Shown here: in pieces, positions 25,672 through 34,709 of the stretch
Position numbering within the stretch: the stretch's first letter is position 1
Layout: the number at the start of each line of letters is the position of its first letter
NCBI GenBank assembly: GCA_965657085.1
Contig: CBFHND010000016.1
Location: 1-64,000 of the forward strand
Reading direction: 5' to 3'
Source of the DNA: CBFHND01 sp965657085
GTDB lineage: Bacteria > Pseudomonadota > Alphaproteobacteria > Rhodobacterales > Rhodobacteraceae
DNA length: 64,000 bases
Notes under the pieces: model-generated
What the model was told of the DNA's origin: nothing
The model's database searches: none
The model's input: only the letters and a program-made list of their open reading frames with translations
Translations under genes and position numbers: made by a program

Positions 25672-28092
25672 ATGCGTACCCATGCCCAAGCGGTTGTCAT
25701 CGGCGGCGGTGTCATTGGATGTTCGATCCTGTATCACCTGACCAAGCTGGGCTGGCGCGATGTGATATTGATCGAGCGGGACGAGCTGACCTCAGGCAGC
25801 ACATGGCATGCGGCGGCCAATATCCACGGGCTGCATGACAGCACCAACATCAGCCGCATCCAGCACTACACCATGGGCCTCTACAAGGAGTTGGAGCAGG
25901 AAACGGGGCAGGGCTGCGGCGTGTTCCAGCCCGGCAGCCTGTATCTGGCCCAGACCGAGGCGCGCGCGCATCAGCTGCGCCTGCAGGCGGCCAAGGCCAA
26001 GCTTTACGGTATGAACTTTCACCAGGTGGACCGCGCAGAGGCCGAGCGGCTGCACCCGCTGGTCGATTACGATGGCATCCGCTGCATCATGTGGGAACCT
26101 GACGGGGGCAATGTGGACCCGTCTGGCGTGACCAATGCCTATGCCGCTGGCGCGCGGGCCAACGGGGCCGAAATCGTGCGGTTCTGCCCGGTGATTGGCA
26201 CCGAGCAACAGACCGACGGCACCTGGATCGTGCGCACCGAAAAGGGCGATATTGCAACGCCTTGGGTGGTGAACGCCGCAGGCCTTTGGGGCCGCGAGGT
26301 TGCGGCGATGGCGGGTGTTGACCTGCCTTTGCAACCGACCGAGCACCAGTATTTCGTAACCGAAACCATTGCCGAAGTCGCGGCCATGGACCGGCGCCTG
26401 CCATCGGTGGCGGACCGCGACGGCGAATATTACCTGCGCCAGGAAGGGCAGGGCCTTCTGGTCGGTGCCTATGAAAAAGACGTGCGGTTCTGGGCCGAGG
26501 ACGGCACACCGCAGGGCTTTGGCCATGAGCTGTTTGCCGACGATCTGGAGCGGATCGAGGACAACATGATGCGGGCCATCGACCGGGTGCCGGTGGTGGG
26601 CAGTGCGGGGATCAAACGGGTGATCAACGGCCCGATGATCTGGTCGCCTGACAGCAACGTGCTCTTCGGGCCCGTGCCTGAGCTTTCGGGCTATTTCTGT
26701 TGCAACGGCATCATCCCCGGCTTTTCGCAGTCGGGCGGCATGGGCCTGCTGGCCGCGCAATGGATCATCGAGGGCGAGACGCATTACGACATGTTCCCCT
26801 GGGACATGGCGCGGTTTGGCCCGTGGGCGGGCAAGGCCTTCACCAAGGCGCGGGTGGGCGATCAATATGCCAACCGTTTCAAGATTCATTTCCCGAACGA
26901 GGAACGTGCCGCGGGCCGACCCGTGCGCACGCGGCCCATCCACCAGATGCAAAAGGACATGGGTGCGGTCATGGGGCTGAACTATGGCTGGGAACACCCG
27001 CTGTGGTTTGCCGACAGCCCCGGCACCCAGGACACCGACGGGTTCACCCGCCAGAACTGGTGGGCGCCCGTGGGGGACGAGTGCCGGATGCTGCGCGACC
27101 GGGGGGGGATCATCGATATCTCGAACTTTGCCAAGTACCGCTGCGCGGGGCCGGGGGCCGAGGCGTGGCTGAACGCAGTCTTCGCCAACCGTATGCCGAC
27201 AGAGGTGGGGCGGTCCTGCCTGACGCCCCTGATTGGCAAGCGCGGCGGGATCGCGGGCGATTTCACGGTGACGCGGCTGGCCGATGACGAATTCTGGATC
27301 ATCGGGTCGGGCATGGCGGAACGCTATCACCAGCGCTTTTTCAAGCAGGTGCCGCTGCCCGAAGGCACGACCTTCGAAAGCCTGACCGACACGGTCTGCG
27401 GCTTCAACGTGGCGGGACCAGAGAGCCGCAAGCTGTTGCAACGCATGACCAACGTGTCGCTGGAGACAGGCGATTTCCCCTTCATGCGCTCCAAGCGGAT
27501 CGATCTGGCGGGGATCGAGGTGCTGGCGCTGCGGGTGTCGTTCACCGGTGATCTGGGGTGGGAGCTGCATTGCGCATCCGAAGATCAGGCCCAGCTTTAT
27601 GCCGCACTGATCGACGCAGGCCGTGACATGGGCATCGGCCCCGTGGGCAGCCGTGCGCTGATGAGCCTGCGCATCGAAAAGGGCTATGGCTCGTGGAGCC
27701 GCGAATACAGCCCCGAATACTGGCCGCAAGAAGTGGGCCTTGCGCGGCTGTGCAAGTTGGACAAGGATTTCCTGAACAAGGACGCCGTGGCCGACACGCT
27801 GGCGCAAGAGGCACGCGAGCACATGGTGCTTTTGGCGCTGGACGCTGACGCCGTCGAAGCCTCGAACGCCGATGCCACGGGCGGCGAGCCGATTTTCAAG
27901 GATGGCAAGGGCATCGGGCGGGTCACGTCCGGGGCCTACGGCTATACCGTGGGGCAAAGCCTTGCCATTGGCTTTGTCAAAGATGCACGGCCCGGCGACG
28001 CGGTCGAGGTGATGGTGCTGGGTGTCCCGCACAGGGCCACCATCCTTGCAGAGCCGCCGTTTGATCCCACGGGCGCGCGGCTGCGCGCCTGA
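25672..28092 (+). CDS. FAD-dependent oxidoreductase with aminomethyltransferase domain (paralogue)
   Basis: An 806-residue protein with the same architecture as the divergent neighbour: AVVIGGGVIGCSILYHLTKL FAD motif, ELTSGSTWHAAANIHG, then the GcvT region (MLRDRGGIIDISNFAKYRC, SFTGDLGWELH, GSRALMSLRIEKGYG) and a C-terminal barrel. Family members demethylate dimethylglycine, sarcosine or related N-methyl amines with folate as methyl acceptor. The paralogues differ around the substrate side (AANIHG against AGGFHT), suggesting different substrates. ATG 25672 was chosen since the FAD motif starts 8 residues later; an upstream extension to 25603 looks non-coding. Confidence 0.85.
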   Translation: MRTHAQAVVIGGGVIGCSILYHLTKLGWRDVILIERDELTSGSTWHAAANIHGLHDSTNISRIQHYTMGLYKELEQETGQGCGVFQPGSLYLAQTEARAHQLRLQAAKAKLYGMNFHQVDRAEAERLHPLVDYDGIRCIMWEPDGGNVDPSGVTNAYAAGARANGAEIVRFCPVIGTEQQTDGTWIVRTEKGDIATPWVVNAAGLWGREVAAMAGVDLPLQPTEHQYFVTETIAEVAAMDRRLPSVADRDGEYYLRQEGQGLLVGAYEKDVRFWAEDGTPQGFGHELFADDLERIEDNMMRAIDRVPVVGSAGIKRVINGPMIWSPDSNVLFGPVPELSGYFCCNGIIPGFSQSGGMGLLAAQWIIEGETHYDMFPWDMARFGPWAGKAFTKARVGDQYANRFKIHFPNEERAAGRPVRTRPIHQMQKDMGAVMGLNYGWEHPLWFADSPGTQDTDGFTRQNWWAPVGDECRMLRDRGGIIDISNFAKYRCAGPGAEAWLNAVFANRMPTEVGRSCLTPLIGKRGGIAGDFTVTRLADDEFWIIGSGMAERYHQRFFKQVPLPEGTTFESLTDTVCGFNVAGPESRKLLQRMTNVSLETGDFPFMRSKRIDLAGIEVLALRVSFTGDLGWELHCASEDQAQLYAALIDAGRDMGIGPVGSRALMSLRIEKGYGSWSREYSPEYWPQEVGLARLCKLDKDFLNKDAVADTLAQEAREHMVLLALDADAVEASNADATGGEPIFKDGKGIGRVTSGAYGYTVGQSLAIGFVKDARPGDAVEVMVLGVPHRATILAEPPFDPTGARLRA

Positions 28093-28112
28093 TCCCGTGG
28101 AAGGTGCCGCGC

Positions 28113-29444
28113 CTAGTGGGCCGGGTGCGCCGGACGGGCCAGGTGCCGTACTTTCAGCGCCGTGATCCGGTTGCCGTCGCGTGCCATCACTTCGAACCGG
28201 AAGCCGTGAAATGAAAACACCTGACCCACGGTGGGGATCATCTGCGCCTCGTGAATGACCAGACCCGCGATGGTGTTGGCCTCGTCATCGGGCAGGGACC
28301 ATTCGTTGGCGCGGTTGAGGTCGCGGATGGTCATGGCCCCGTCGACCATGAATTGCCCGTCTTCCGCTCGGCGCACGGGATGTTCGCCATCGGGGTCGAA
28401 TTCGTCGGTGATCTCGCCCACGATCTCTTCGAGGATGTCCTCAAGCGTGATCAGACCCTGCAGGCTGCCATATTCGTCCACCACCAGTGCAAAGTGGGTG
28501 CGTTGACGCAGGAACTGGCGCATCTGGTCGTCCAGCGTGGTGGTCTCGGGCACGAAATAAGGCTTCATCGCCACCTGGCCGATGTCAAAGGCCTTGAGGG
28601 CTGCCGCGTCGCCCTCGGGTCCGCCGATCACCTTGTACATGGCGCGCAACAGGTCCTTTGCATGCACAACGCCGATGATGTTCTCGGGGTCATCCCTGAA
28701 GAGCGGCAGGCGCGTGTGACTGGATTGCAGACACTGTTCCAGAATGTCGCCGGGGGTGTCGTCGGCGTTGATCATCTCGATGCCCGAGCGGTGCAACATG
28801 ATCTCTTCGACCACACGGTCGCCCAGATCAAGCGCGCCAAGAATACGGTCGCGGTCTTCCTTTTCGACCACGCCTTCGGAATGGCCCAGTTGCAGCGCGC
28901 CCGCGATTTCCTCACGCACGGCAAGGATGTTGCTGTCCGGATCGATCTGCACGCCAAAGACGCGCAGCACACCGCGCACCAAAAGGCGCACCGCCGCCAC
29001 GATGGGCGAAAACACCCGCACCACGATCGAGATCGGGCCGGACACCATGGCGGCCGCCGTTTCCGAATTGGTAATGGCATAGGTCTTGGGCAGCACCTCG
29101 GCAAAGATCAGGACCAGGAGCGTCATCACCAGCGTGGCCAGCGCCACGCCGCTTTCGCCGAAGGCACGGGTAAAGATCGCCGTGGCCAGCGACGCGGCCA
29201 AGATGTTCACAAGGTTGTTGCCCAGCAGAACCGACCCGATCAGCCGTTCGTTGTCTTCCGTGATCTTGAGCGCACGGGCGGCCCCGCGCGAGCCCTTGTC
29301 GGCCTGCGTGCGCAGTTTCCCGCGCGAGGCGGCGGTGAGGGCCGTTTCGGAGCCTGAGAAGAAACCCGACAGAACGAGCAGAAACAGGATCACGCCACAT
29401 GTGATCCAGAAAGCGCTGTCCAGCGTTGCAGTTGTTGCGTCCAT
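28113..29444 (-). CDS. CNNM/CorC-HlyC family membrane protein with CBS pair
   Basis: A 443-residue inner-membrane protein. The N-terminal DUF21/CNNM domain (LFLLVLSGFFSGSETALTAA and further helices to about residue 190) is followed by two CBS domains (about 210-330; VDEYGSLQGLITLEDILEEI) and a CorC/HlyC C-terminal domain. The family is linked to magnesium or cobalt efflux; older 'hemolysin' names are not supported by sequence. ATG 29444 is used because the frame upstream to 29519 overlaps the start of the divergent metallophosphoesterase. No clear ribosome-binding site. Confidence 0.85.
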   Translation of the reverse strand: MDATTATLDSAFWITCGVILFLLVLSGFFSGSETALTAASRGKLRTQADKGSRGAARALKITEDNERLIGSVLLGNNLVNILAASLATAIFTRAFGESGVALATLVMTLLVLIFAEVLPKTYAITNSETAAAMVSGPISIVVRVFSPIVAAVRLLVRGVLRVFGVQIDPDSNILAVREEIAGALQLGHSEGVVEKEDRDRILGALDLGDRVVEEIMLHRSGIEMINADDTPGDILEQCLQSSHTRLPLFRDDPENIIGVVHAKDLLRAMYKVIGGPEGDAAALKAFDIGQVAMKPYFVPETTTLDDQMRQFLRQRTHFALVVDEYGSLQGLITLEDILEEIVGEITDEFDPDGEHPVRRAEDGQFMVDGAMTIRDLNRANEWSLPDDEANTIAGLVIHEAQMIPTVGQVFSFHGFRFEVMARDGNRITALKVRHLARPAHPAH

Positions 29445-29518
29445 TTGTGAGACTGAATTCCTTGATGTTGATAGGGTTATGGGGCCGATGTGTCCCGCAA
29501 TCAAGAGAAGGTGGCACA

Positions 29519-30349
29519 ATGACGCCCCAAACCAAGCACCTTGATCTGGGCCAGCGCAACGGGCCGATGATCATTTTCGGCGGTCCGTACGCCAACCTTC
29601 AGGCCACCGAGGCGCTGTTGGCCGAGGCCGTGCGGCTGGGTCTGGGCGGGTCCGATATGATCTGCACAGGCGACGTTGTGGCCTATTGCGCGGATGCGGA
29701 GGCCACAGCGCAGCGCGTGCGCCAAAGCGGCATGGCCGTGGTGGCGGGCAATTGCGAAATTCAGCTGGCGACGTGGGCTGCCAATTGCGGATGCGGGTTC
29801 GAAGACGGATCGGCCTGCGATCTTCTGTCCGTGGGCTGGTATGGACATGCGAACAAGGCGATCAGCGATGCGGCGCGGGCGTGGATGGGGGAAGTGCCCG
29901 ATATCCTGACATTCGATCACCACGGCGCGCGCTATGCGGTGATCCACGGCGGCATGACGGATGTGGCCCGCTTTGTCTGGGACGTGTCCCCGCCAGAGGT
30001 CTTTGCCGAGGAATGGGACGCGGTGACCGCCGCCGTCGGCCCGGTTGATCACATCATCGCAGGCCATTGCGGCATCCCCTTCATCCGCGCCACGCCGCGA
30101 GGGCAATGGATCAATGCGGGTGTCATCGGTATGCCGCCCAACGACGGACGCCAACAGACACGCTATGCGATTCTGGACGGGGGCGAGGTGCGTATTCACC
30201 GGCTTAACTATGACGTGGAGGCGGCCCATGCCGCCATGCAGGCGGCGGGGCTGACCCACGGATACGACAGCGCGCTGCGCAGTGGCTACTGGCCGTCCGA
30301 GGACGTGTTGCCCCCGGTCTTGCGTGCATCCGCCTTGGCCAGAGGGTGA
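29519..30349 (+). CDS. Metallophosphoesterase family protein
   Basis: A 276-residue calcineurin-like phosphoesterase of the YfcE/DUF2851-free, protein-phosphatase-like branch: IIFGGPYANLQATEALLAEA, ICTGDVVAYCADA, VVAGNCEIQLA (GN-H/C metal-ligand region), VIHGGMTD and IIAGHCGIPF. Two usual Asp/His ligands are replaced (FGGPY where DxHxN is typical; GNCE where GNHD is typical), so metal binding or activity may be altered. AGAAGGTGG precedes ATG 29519. Its 3' end overlaps the convergent xerD by 64 bp. Confidence 0.75.
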   Translation: MTPQTKHLDLGQRNGPMIIFGGPYANLQATEALLAEAVRLGLGGSDMICTGDVVAYCADAEATAQRVRQSGMAVVAGNCEIQLATWAANCGCGFEDGSACDLLSVGWYGHANKAISDAARAWMGEVPDILTFDHHGARYAVIHGGMTDVARFVWDVSPPEVFAEEWDAVTAAVGPVDHIIAGHCGIPFIRATPRGQWINAGVIGMPPNDGRQQTRYAILDGGEVRIHRLNYDVEAAHAAMQAAGLTHGYDSALRSGYWPSEDVLPPVLRASALARG

Positions 30350-31257
30350 TGTTCCAGCACCAGATCGGTGAGGCGCTCGTCCAGGACATGTGTGTAAATC
30401 TCGGTGGTGGCGACATCGGCATGGCCCAGCAAGGCCTGGATCGACCGCAGATCGGCACCGCCTGCCAGCAGATGCGTGGCAAAGGCGTGGCGCAGGGTGT
30501 GCGGCGTGACCTTTGAGGGATCAACACCGCCTGCCGCCGCGAATTCCTTGATCAGCAGGTAGAACCGGTGCCGCGTCAGGTGACCTGACACGCCCCGCGA
30601 AGGAAACAGGAACTTCGATGGTGCAGTGCCCTTTGTCTTTGCTGCGTCTTCGGTGGCATCACGCAGCTTCAACCATGCGGCCAGCGCTGTGCGGGCCGGT
30701 GGCGACAACGGCACGATGCGTTCCTTGCCGCCCTTGCCCAGGATCAGCAACATGCGCGGATCGCCCCGTGCGGCGCTGACGGGCAGGCTGACCAGTTCGG
30801 TCACCCGCATTCCCGTGGCATAGAGCACCTCCATCAGGCAGGTGTTGCGCGCGCGGTCCTGCGGGCTGCGGCCCGAATTGCGCGCCGCCTCCAGCAGTCG
30901 GTCCACCTCGGCTTCGTCCAGCGTCTTGGGCAGGCGCTTGTCCTGTCCGGGGCCGGAAATCTGGATCGCCGGGTTCTCGCTGCGCCAGCCTTCCTCGAAG
31001 GCAAAGCGGTAGATCTGCTTGATCGAGGACAGCCGCCGCGCACGGGTGGATTTGGCCAGCCCCTGTGCGTCGCAATGGACAAGGTAGGCCTCGATGTCCG
31101 TTTGGCCGAGGGTCTGGAAATCCGCGTTTTGACGGTCTGCCCAGTCCGCGAAATCCTTGAGGTCGCGGCCATAGGCCAAAAGCGTGTTGCGCGCAGCACC
31201 CAGTTCGGCGGCCTGTGCTTCGAGAAAGGTGGCGATCCAGCGGTCAGTGTCGGTCAT
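30286..31257 (-). CDS. xerD: Site-specific tyrosine recombinase XerD
   Basis: Resolves chromosome dimers at dif together with XerC. The 323-residue protein has an N-terminal SAM-like core-binding domain and the catalytic domain with Arg in ATGMRVTELVSLPV, Lys in GKGGKERIVPL, HTLRHAFATHLL (His-x-x-Arg), LLGHADVATTEIYTHV (His and nucleophile Tyr). Typical housekeeping length and no phage genes around. It overlaps the upstream exported-protein gene by 4 bp and is placed after it in an operon that starts with a 49-residue membrane peptide. Confidence 0.93.
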   Translation of the reverse strand: MTDTDRWIATFLEAQAAELGAARNTLLAYGRDLKDFADWADRQNADFQTLGQTDIEAYLVHCDAQGLAKSTRARRLSSIKQIYRFAFEEGWRSENPAIQISGPGQDKRLPKTLDEAEVDRLLEAARNSGRSPQDRARNTCLMEVLYATGMRVTELVSLPVSAARGDPRMLLILGKGGKERIVPLSPPARTALAAWLKLRDATEDAAKTKGTAPSKFLFPSRGVSGHLTRHRFYLLIKEFAAAGGVDPSKVTPHTLRHAFATHLLAGGADLRSIQALLGHADVATTEIYTHVLDERLTDLVLEHHPLAKADARKTGGNTSSDGQ

Positions 31258-32789
31258 GGGCGGGGCAGTACCTTCATTTGCAGGGCCGCACGGCGGGCTG
31301 TGTCCTCGAGCCCCAGCGCGCGCAGGGTCGCCAATGCGGTGCGCAGGGCCGGGGCATCGCCCTGGGTGCCATCCTCCAGCATCCGCAGCGTATCAAGCAG
31401 CGCACGCCCCAGTTCGCCCGTCTGGGCCAGACCGATCAAGGCAGGATCGGCGGCGGCCCCGGCAAAGGCATCCACCATCGCGGCCTCGGCCATCCCGTCG
31501 CCCTTCAGGCCGGCGGTATCGCCCCGTGCCAGCCCCATCAACACAGGCGATGTCGCGGCAGCGCTGGTAAAGGCCGTTGCCGCCTGTTCGTAGTGGGGCG
31601 ACATCAAGGCCACTTCAAAGGCCAATCGCTGCGCGGCAGGCGGCAGGTCCAGTGGGATCAGCCGTTCGGCAAAGAGATTGGCAAAGGCCACGGCAAGGCG
31701 CTGGTCCTTCATCGCATGCCATGCGGTCGGCAGGGTCTTGGCCACGGCCTCGGCGCTGCCGGTGTTCAGGGCAACCTCGAACCGCTGCACCGCGCGCACC
31801 CGGTCCCAGATCCCGCCAGAGGCCGCAGGCCGTCCGCTGGTATAGATGCCCAGCAGCCGGTTGTCAGGGATGGCGCCGGTCTGTGCCAGACGTTCGGCCG
31901 CGGCCAGTTGCGCCTTCCATCCGGCCAGATCGCGCAAATCGGCATTGGCATAGACACGCGGCCAGATCGCGGTGGAAATCGGCATGCCGATGCTCTCATA
32001 GATGCGAAAGGCGAGGGGGTCATCGCTGTCCGGTACGGGCAGGGGCGACGCATCCTCGAAGAGGTCTGGATCAAGAAACCGTTCCAGCATGTCGGCACGG
32101 GCCTGCGGGATCGCGCCCAGAGCGCGCCCGGTGCCCAGCATCAAAACGGCCGTGTCCCAATCCCCCTGACGTGCGGCGCAGAAGATGCGCGGCGCGTAGT
32201 CGCGGGCCAAAGCGGGTTGTGCATTCAGCACGCCACAGGCGTTGGCTTCGGTGCCCAGGAGCAGGCTCGCATCAAGATAGGCGGCAAAGGCGGCGGGCGA
32301 ACTGTCCGCACCCGCCTGATCGGTCAGGGCAAGTGCCGGCTCCAAAGCGCCCATGCGCATCAGGGCGTCGATGCGCGCAAGGCTGTGCACCTCGCCCGCG
32401 TTTGCCGGGGGATCGGCCTCGGCCAGAAGCAGGGTGTAGAACAGCGCTTGCGCGGCGGGCAGGTGCAGCACCGGCATCTTGCGCAGTTGATCGGCCAGCG
32501 CCGCACCGTCTGAGCCGGCCCAGAGATCATCCGGCAGACCCGTGACAGAGGACGGCGCCAGACCAACGCGGCGCGGCGCGGGACCATCCAGCGGCTTGAC
32601 CGTGATCTCGGGGGCCACGCCACTGTCGGTCACGGCAGGTTCTTCGGCGGCGGGGGGCAAGGCCGCAGGGGTCGGGGTGTTTTGTTCCAGCCAGTCGATC
32701 ACTGAAAGTGGCGCATCCTGCGCTTGGGCGGGCCATGCCGCCACGCTGGCCCAGAAGACCAGCGGCAAAAGGCCGATCCTATTCCACAT
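31254..32789 (-). CDS. Conserved exported protein of unknown function
   Basis: A 511-residue protein with a clear Sec signal peptide (MWNRIGLLPLVFWASVAAWPAQAQ, cleavage after AQA) and then an Ala/Leu-rich, mostly helical body with repeating helix pairs that resembles TPR/SEL1-like solenoids but has no exact motif. Expected location is the periplasm. The ATG at 32789 is used (a TTG codon precedes it). It overlaps the 49-residue membrane peptide upstream by 11 bp and xerD downstream by 4 bp, so all three are translationally coupled. Not recognised further. Confidence 0.7.
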   Translation of the reverse strand: MWNRIGLLPLVFWASVAAWPAQAQDAPLSVIDWLEQNTPTPAALPPAAEEPAVTDSGVAPEITVKPLDGPAPRRVGLAPSSVTGLPDDLWAGSDGAALADQLRKMPVLHLPAAQALFYTLLLAEADPPANAGEVHSLARIDALMRMGALEPALALTDQAGADSSPAAFAAYLDASLLLGTEANACGVLNAQPALARDYAPRIFCAARQGDWDTAVLMLGTGRALGAIPQARADMLERFLDPDLFEDASPLPVPDSDDPLAFRIYESIGMPISTAIWPRVYANADLRDLAGWKAQLAAAERLAQTGAIPDNRLLGIYTSGRPAASGGIWDRVRAVQRFEVALNTGSAEAVAKTLPTAWHAMKDQRLAVAFANLFAERLIPLDLPPAAQRLAFEVALMSPHYEQAATAFTSAAATSPVLMGLARGDTAGLKGDGMAEAAMVDAFAGAAADPALIGLAQTGELGRALLDTLRMLEDGTQGDAPALRTALATLRALGLEDTARRAALQMKVLPRP

Positions 32790-32928
32790 CAAGCGTCACG
32801 GGCTGGCGCATTTCCATGGTGGGCGGGGCAAAGTCGGCCCCGAAGAACGGACCGATATAGGCATAGCCCACAAGGCCGATCGCACCGAAAACGATGAGGT
32901 ACAACAACAGCTTGATAAGTCGGCCCAT
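32779..32928 (-). CDS. 49-residue single-pass membrane peptide
   Basis: A short frame reading MGRLIKLLLYLIVFGAIGLV then a small polar tail ending PVTLDVE. One transmembrane helix (residues about 5-23) with positive residues before it, so N-terminus probably cytoplasmic. GAGG lies 11 bases before the ATG. The stop overlaps the start of the exported-protein gene by 11 bp, which supports real translation. Function unknown; the coupling suggests a role with the exported protein or in its expression. Confidence 0.65.
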   Translation of the reverse strand: MGRLIKLLLYLIVFGAIGLVGYAYIGPFFGADFAPPTMEMRQPVTLDVE

Positions 32929-33007
32929 GGATCGGTCTGCCTCGTGCTTTATATTTTGACCAAGTTATATATGGCCTTTTTCGCAATATCACGTCATTCA
33001 GCGCAGT

Positions 33008-33604
33008 ATGAGCGAAATTCAGCACTCTGACGAAAAACCTTACGACGGCGGGACGCCTTTTACCCTGCACAAGACGGTGGTCATGGTGGGTATGATGGGG
33101 GCTGGCAAGACGGCCGTGGGCAAGGCGCTGGCGCTGAAGCTGGATGTGCCGTTTCTGGACAGCGACCAGGAGATCGAGGCGGCGGCCAACATGACCGTGC
33201 CCGAAATTTTTGACCGCGACGGCGAGGCGTTCTTTCGGGATCGTGAAAGCAAGGTCATTGCACGCCTTCTGGACACCGAACGCGGCATCCTGTCGACGGG
33301 CGGCGGCGCGTTTCTGGCCCCCGCCAACCGCGCCATCATTTCCGAGCGCGGCGTGTCGGTATGGCTGAATGCCGACATTGACCTGCTATGGCAGCGGGTC
33401 CGACACAAGGACACGCGCCCCTTGCTGCGCACCGACGATCCCCGCGCGACCCTGCAAGGCATCTATGACGCGCGGGTGCCGATCTATGCGCAGGCGGACC
33501 TGACGGTGAAATCCCTGCCCGATTACAGCATCGAGAACATGGCGGATCAGGTGATTGCCGCCTTGTTGACCCGGGCGGATGTGTTGGAGAAATCAGATGG
33601 TTGA
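33008..33604 (+). CDS. aroK: Shikimate kinase
   Basis: Phosphorylates shikimate at the 3-hydroxyl in the chorismate pathway. The 198-residue P-loop kinase has Walker A GMMGAGKTAVGK, the shikimate-binding DSDQEIE, FRDRESKV, and STGGGAFLAP. Basic C-terminal LID residues are present (RHKDTRPLL). It overlaps aroB by 8 bp, giving the common aroK-aroB pair. Divergent from the membrane peptide/xerD operon with an 79-nt spacer that is AT-rich and carries the promoters. Confidence 0.94.
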   Translation: MSEIQHSDEKPYDGGTPFTLHKTVVMVGMMGAGKTAVGKALALKLDVPFLDSDQEIEAAANMTVPEIFDRDGEAFFRDRESKVIARLLDTERGILSTGGGAFLAPANRAIISERGVSVWLNADIDLLWQRVRHKDTRPLLRTDDPRATLQGIYDARVPIYAQADLTVKSLPDYSIENMADQVIAALLTRADVLEKSDG

Positions 33605-34697
33605 AACCGTGCGCGTGGACCTGCCGGGCCGGGCCTATGACGTGGTGATCGGGCCGGGTTTGCTGGCCGAGGCGGGCACGCGCATCGCGCCCTTCCTGAA
33701 CCGCCCGCGCGTGGCGATCGTTTCGGACGAAACCGTGGCGGACCTGCATCTGGCGGCGTTCCGGGACGGGTTGGAGCGTGCGGGCATCGCATCAACCGCG
33801 CTGACGTTGCCGCCCGGCGAGGCCACCAAAAGCTGGCCGCATCTGACGCGCTGCACCGAATGGCTGCTGGATCAGAAGGTGGAGCGCGGCGACATCGTGG
33901 TCGCCCTTGGTGGTGGGGTGATCGGCGATCTGGTGGGGTTTGCCGCGGCGATCCTGCGACGTGGCGTGCGTTTCGTGCAGGTGCCGACCTCGCTTCTGGC
34001 GCAGGTGGACAGTTCGGTGGGCGGCAAGACGGGCATCAACGCGCCGCAGGGCAAGAACCTGATCGGGGCCTTCCACCAGCCCACGCTTGTGTTGGCGGAT
34101 GTGGACGTGCTCGGCACGCTGACCCACCGCGATTTCCTTGCGGGCTACGGCGAAGTGGTCAAATACGGGTTGCTCGGAGACGCGCAGTTCTTTGAATGGC
34201 TTGAGACGCAAGGCCCCGCGTTGGCCGCGGGCGACATGGATGCCCGTGTGGCCGCGGTGCGCCGGTCGGTCGAGATGAAGGCCGACATCGTGATGCGCGA
34301 CGAAACCGAACAGGGCGACCGCGCGCTTCTGAACCTTGGGCACACGTTCTGCCACGCGCTTGAGGCCGCCACGGGCTATTCCGACCGGCTGTTGCACGGC
34401 GAAGGCGTGGCCATCGGCTGTGCGCTGGCCTTTGCGCTGTCGGCGCGTCTGGGCCTGTGCAGTCAGGAAGACCCCAGCCGCGTGCGCGCGCATTTGCGCG
34501 ACATGGGTATGAAGGTCGATCTGGCGGACATCCCCGGTGATCTGCCAGACGCCGAGGCGCTGCTGGCGCTGATGGGGCAGGACAAGAAAGTGGTCGACGG
34601 CCAGCTGCGCTTTATCCTTGCGCGCGGCATCGGCGATGCCTTTGTCACCGCCGACGTGCCGCCGGGTGCGGTGCTGGACGTGCTGCGCGCCGGGTGA
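33597..34697 (+). CDS. aroB: 3-dehydroquinate synthase
   Basis: Converts DAHP to 3-dehydroquinate, using NAD+ and a divalent metal. The 366-residue protein shows the glycine-rich ALGGGVIGDLVGFAAA, QVPTSLLAQVDSSVGGKTGIN, GYGEVVKYGLL and the metal-binding LNLGHTFCHALE with HGEGVAIG. ATG 33597 lies within the end of aroK; a GTG at 33579 is possible but less likely. Together with aroK it provides two steps of aromatic amino acid synthesis. Confidence 0.95.
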   Translation: MVETVRVDLPGRAYDVVIGPGLLAEAGTRIAPFLNRPRVAIVSDETVADLHLAAFRDGLERAGIASTALTLPPGEATKSWPHLTRCTEWLLDQKVERGDIVVALGGGVIGDLVGFAAAILRRGVRFVQVPTSLLAQVDSSVGGKTGINAPQGKNLIGAFHQPTLVLADVDVLGTLTHRDFLAGYGEVVKYGLLGDAQFFEWLETQGPALAAGDMDARVAAVRRSVEMKADIVMRDETEQGDRALLNLGHTFCHALEAATGYSDRLLHGEGVAIGCALAFALSARLGLCSQEDPSRVRAHLRDMGMKVDLADIPGDLPDAEALLALMGQDKKVVDGQLRFILARGIGDAFVTADVPPGAVLDVLRAG

Positions 34698-34709
34698 GCC
34701 TGCGCGCCT

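Noticed and set aside
25792..28032. A 746-codon open frame on the minus strand
   Set aside because: It is antisense to the FAD/GcvT dehydrogenase, contains no family motif and is His/Arg-rich as expected for a GC-rich shadow frame.
28113..29444. Hemolysin/toxin annotation for the CBS-domain protein
   Set aside because: The DUF21-CBS-CorC architecture is that of an ion-transport-related membrane protein; the hemolysin name is historical.
30286..31257. Tyrosine recombinase as evidence of a prophage or island
   Set aside because: Sequence is housekeeping XerD, with no phage genes, no tRNA and no att repeats around it.
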